Below are positions 5,295-6,280 of a DNA stretch of 6,280 nucleotides, in pieces. The notes beneath the pieces were generated by a model. It was not told where the DNA came from. It saw nothing but the letters and a program-made list of their open reading frames with translations, and searched no databases. Source of the stretch: Candidatus Levyibacteriota bacterium (lineage in GTDB: Bacteria > Patescibacteriota > Microgenomatia > Levybacterales > GWA1-39-11); the NCBI GenBank assembly GCA_016204525.1, contig JACQKO010000032.1, forward strand, positions 1 through 6,280, in the 5' to 3' direction. Within the stretch, counting starts at the first letter, position 1. Each line of letters begins with the position of its first letter. The position numbers and the translations under genes are program-made.

Positions 5295-5302
5295 TTGTTT
5301 CT

Positions 5303-5923
5303 ATGAAACCAAACCAGGAATTCAATAAATTAGCAAGCGAAAAAGCAATTGCAAAAGCTGTTTCTTCACTTGAGAGAAACGGAATAAAAGCAATTGTGGC
5401 CGGAAATAGCGGCCAAGCAAAAAAAGAGGCATTGGATATAATACCCGCAGGAGCCGAAGTATTCACCGCAACATCTCAAACCGCAGAAGTTGTAAGCCTG
5501 GCAAAAGAAATAAACGAATCTGGAAAATATGATTCTGTGAGACAAAAGCTCATGACGATGGACAGAACTACACAATCTCGGGAGATGGCAAAATTAGGAG
5601 CTGCTCCTGAGTTTGTGGTGGGATCTGTCCACGCAGTGACAGAAGACGGACAGCTTTTAATTGCATCAGCGACAGGAAGCCAACTCCCCGCAGAGTCTTA
5701 TGCTAGTGAAAAAGTGATTTTTTTAGTTGGAACACAAAAGATTGTCAAGAACATACAGGAAGGTTTAAGAAGAATTTATGAATATTCATATCCATTGGAA
5801 GACGTACGGGCACAAAAAGCATATGGTATGGGGAGTGGAGTTAACAAAATTCTTATAATCAACAAAGAAGTGATTCCCGGGAGAATAACTGTGATTTTTA
5901 TTAAAGAAAACTTAGGATTTTAA
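5303..5923 (+). CDS. stand-alone LUD-domain (LutC/YkgG-like) protein
   Basis: This 206 aa cytoplasmic protein has one LUD domain over nearly its whole length, the family's normal size. The clearest segments are KEINESGKYDSVR (68-80), VVGSVHAVTEDGQLLIAS (105-122), TGSQLP (124-129), FLVGTQKIVKN (140-150) and GSGVNKILIINKE (177-189). LutC belongs to the lactate oxidation complex of Bacillus, but no lutA or lutB partner is visible here, so that role cannot be assumed. Stand-alone copies of this kind are, to my knowledge, common in Patescibacteria and of unknown role. ATG 5303 starts where family homology begins and fits a leaderless mRNA. ATG 5285 would add 6 residues. The frame also runs open back to 5117, but that stretch overlaps the small Cys/His gene and the hairpin, so I excluded it. 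Confidence 0.88.
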   Translation: MKPNQEFNKLASEKAIAKAVSSLERNGIKAIVAGNSGQAKKEALDIIPAGAEVFTATSQTAEVVSLAKEINESGKYDSVRQKLMTMDRTTQSREMAKLGAAPEFVVGSVHAVTEDGQLLIASATGSQLPAESYASEKVIFLVGTQKIVKNIQEGLRRIYEYSYPLEDVRAQKAYGMGSGVNKILIINKEVIPGRITVIFIKENLGF

Positions 5924-5932
5924 AGGAGGTGA
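5923..5932 (+). promoter_or_regulatory. strong ribosome binding site overlapping LUD stop
   Basis: AAGGAGGTGA is a near-complete complement of the 16S rRNA tail. It begins in the stop codon of the LUD gene and lies 7 bases before ATG 5940. It shows that this genome uses Shine-Dalgarno initiation for downstream genes, in contrast to the first genes of the transcription units here. Confidence 0.8.
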
Positions 5933-5939
5933 GATAAAA

Positions 5940-6280
5940 ATGATGAAAACTATGATGATGGGAATGATGGCAATAATTATGATTGTTGGTGTTATATTTG
6001 CAGGAATTGGAGTACAAATGCATCAGAGGGTAACGGTTGAGGAGGCAAAATTTCACGTGCTTCAATCCGAATACTTTATTCAAAGTAAAGAGGTTCGGGA
6101 CGCGGCAGAAACTGGATCTGAACTCAACTCTCAATTAGTGCAAATACAAAATTACCCATCGGAGCTTTTAAGACTTAAGCTTGTTGGGGTTGGGAATATA
6201 TTGACTGGGATATTTGTTCTACTTTTTGGAATTTTGATTGCGTTAATTATGATGCCTGTTAGACTTGGAAAGATTATTAA
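5940..6280 (+). CDS. Met-rich two-helix membrane protein (3' end outside window)
   Basis: An open frame of 113 codons runs from ATG 5940 (or 5943) to the window edge without a stop. I do not recognise a family. Seven of the first ten residues are Met (MMKTMMMGMM), leading into membrane segment 1 (about 6-27). A 55-residue amphipathic, charged middle part (about 28-80) follows, then segment 2 (about 82-104) and a basic tail (VRLGK). The two helices with a helical hairpin between them suggest a small membrane protein with an outer or inner loop. The Met cluster could bind copper, or may only reflect hydrophobic composition. It follows the LUD gene directly with a strong ribosome site, so the two are probably co-transcribed. 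Confidence 0.75.
   Translation, partial: MMKTMMMGMMAIIMIVGVIFAGIGVQMHQRVTVEEAKFHVLQSEYFIQSKEVRDAAETGSELNSQLVQIQNYPSELLRLKLVGVGNILTGIFVLLFGILIALIMMPVRLGKII

Noticed and set aside
5117..5302. longer 268-residue form of the LUD protein
   Set aside because: The extension overlaps the small Cys/His gene and the hairpin, is Lys-rich and unlike the family. Homology begins near ATG 5303.
1..6280. CRISPR array, insertion sequence or recoded TGA codons
   Set aside because: No regularly spaced short direct repeats or transposase similarity were seen. TGA ends several genes at the expected place, so the standard code holds.

Overview
The window looks like a compact piece of a small AT-rich bacterial genome, probably a Candidate Phyla Radiation (Patescibacteria) organism. 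This rests on a stand-alone LUD-domain protein of the type common there, overlapping or nearly touching genes, a membrane-anchored repeat protein with a PKD-like end, and first genes without Shine-Dalgarno sites. TGA is the natural stop of several genes and is not read through, so the code is standard and the TGA-recoding Gracilibacteria/Absconditabacteria are unlikely. The placement is inference; no marker gene is present.

Layout. Bases 1-66 hold the possible first 22 codons of a leftward gene, followed by a GC-rich block with an inverted repeat (101-170). A sigma70-like promoter (170-199) and an ArsR/SmtB-type palindrome (203-226) drive a rightward four-gene operon (207-3352): an ArsR-family regulator, a membrane-anchored thioredoxin-like protein, a CcdA-type thiol transporter fused to a DUF3179 domain, and a Crp/Fnr-family regulator. 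The genes are joined by an ATGA overlap and gaps of 2 and 1 bases. Converging on it, 9 bases away, is a leftward gene (3362-4627) for an anchored, putatively surface protein with three ~70-residue repeats and 12 regularly spaced cysteines. A divergent promoter region (4628-4723) also serves a rightward set: a glutaredoxin/thioredoxin-like protein with two CxxC motifs, a 56-residue Cys/His-rich protein (5053-5223), a hairpin, a LUD-domain protein, and a Met-rich two-helix membrane protein that runs off the right edge.

How it may work together (inference). CcdA would pass electrons across the membrane to the outward-facing thioredoxin domain and perhaps to the fused DUF3179 domain, whose CPLC motif is a possible redox or metal site. 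The thioredoxin has His where the fold normally has its cis-proline, as in the copper-binding Sco proteins. The ArsR-type operator, the small Cys/His protein and the Met-rich membrane protein all suggest metal or thiol stress. The repeat protein, with an even number of cysteines placed at the ends of predicted helical hairpins, is a plausible disulfide-bonded client. The least ordinary points are the CcdA-DUF3179 fusion inside a doubly regulated thiol-redox operon, the Sco-like His, the periodic cysteine repeat protein, and the apparent leaderless start of each transcription unit.
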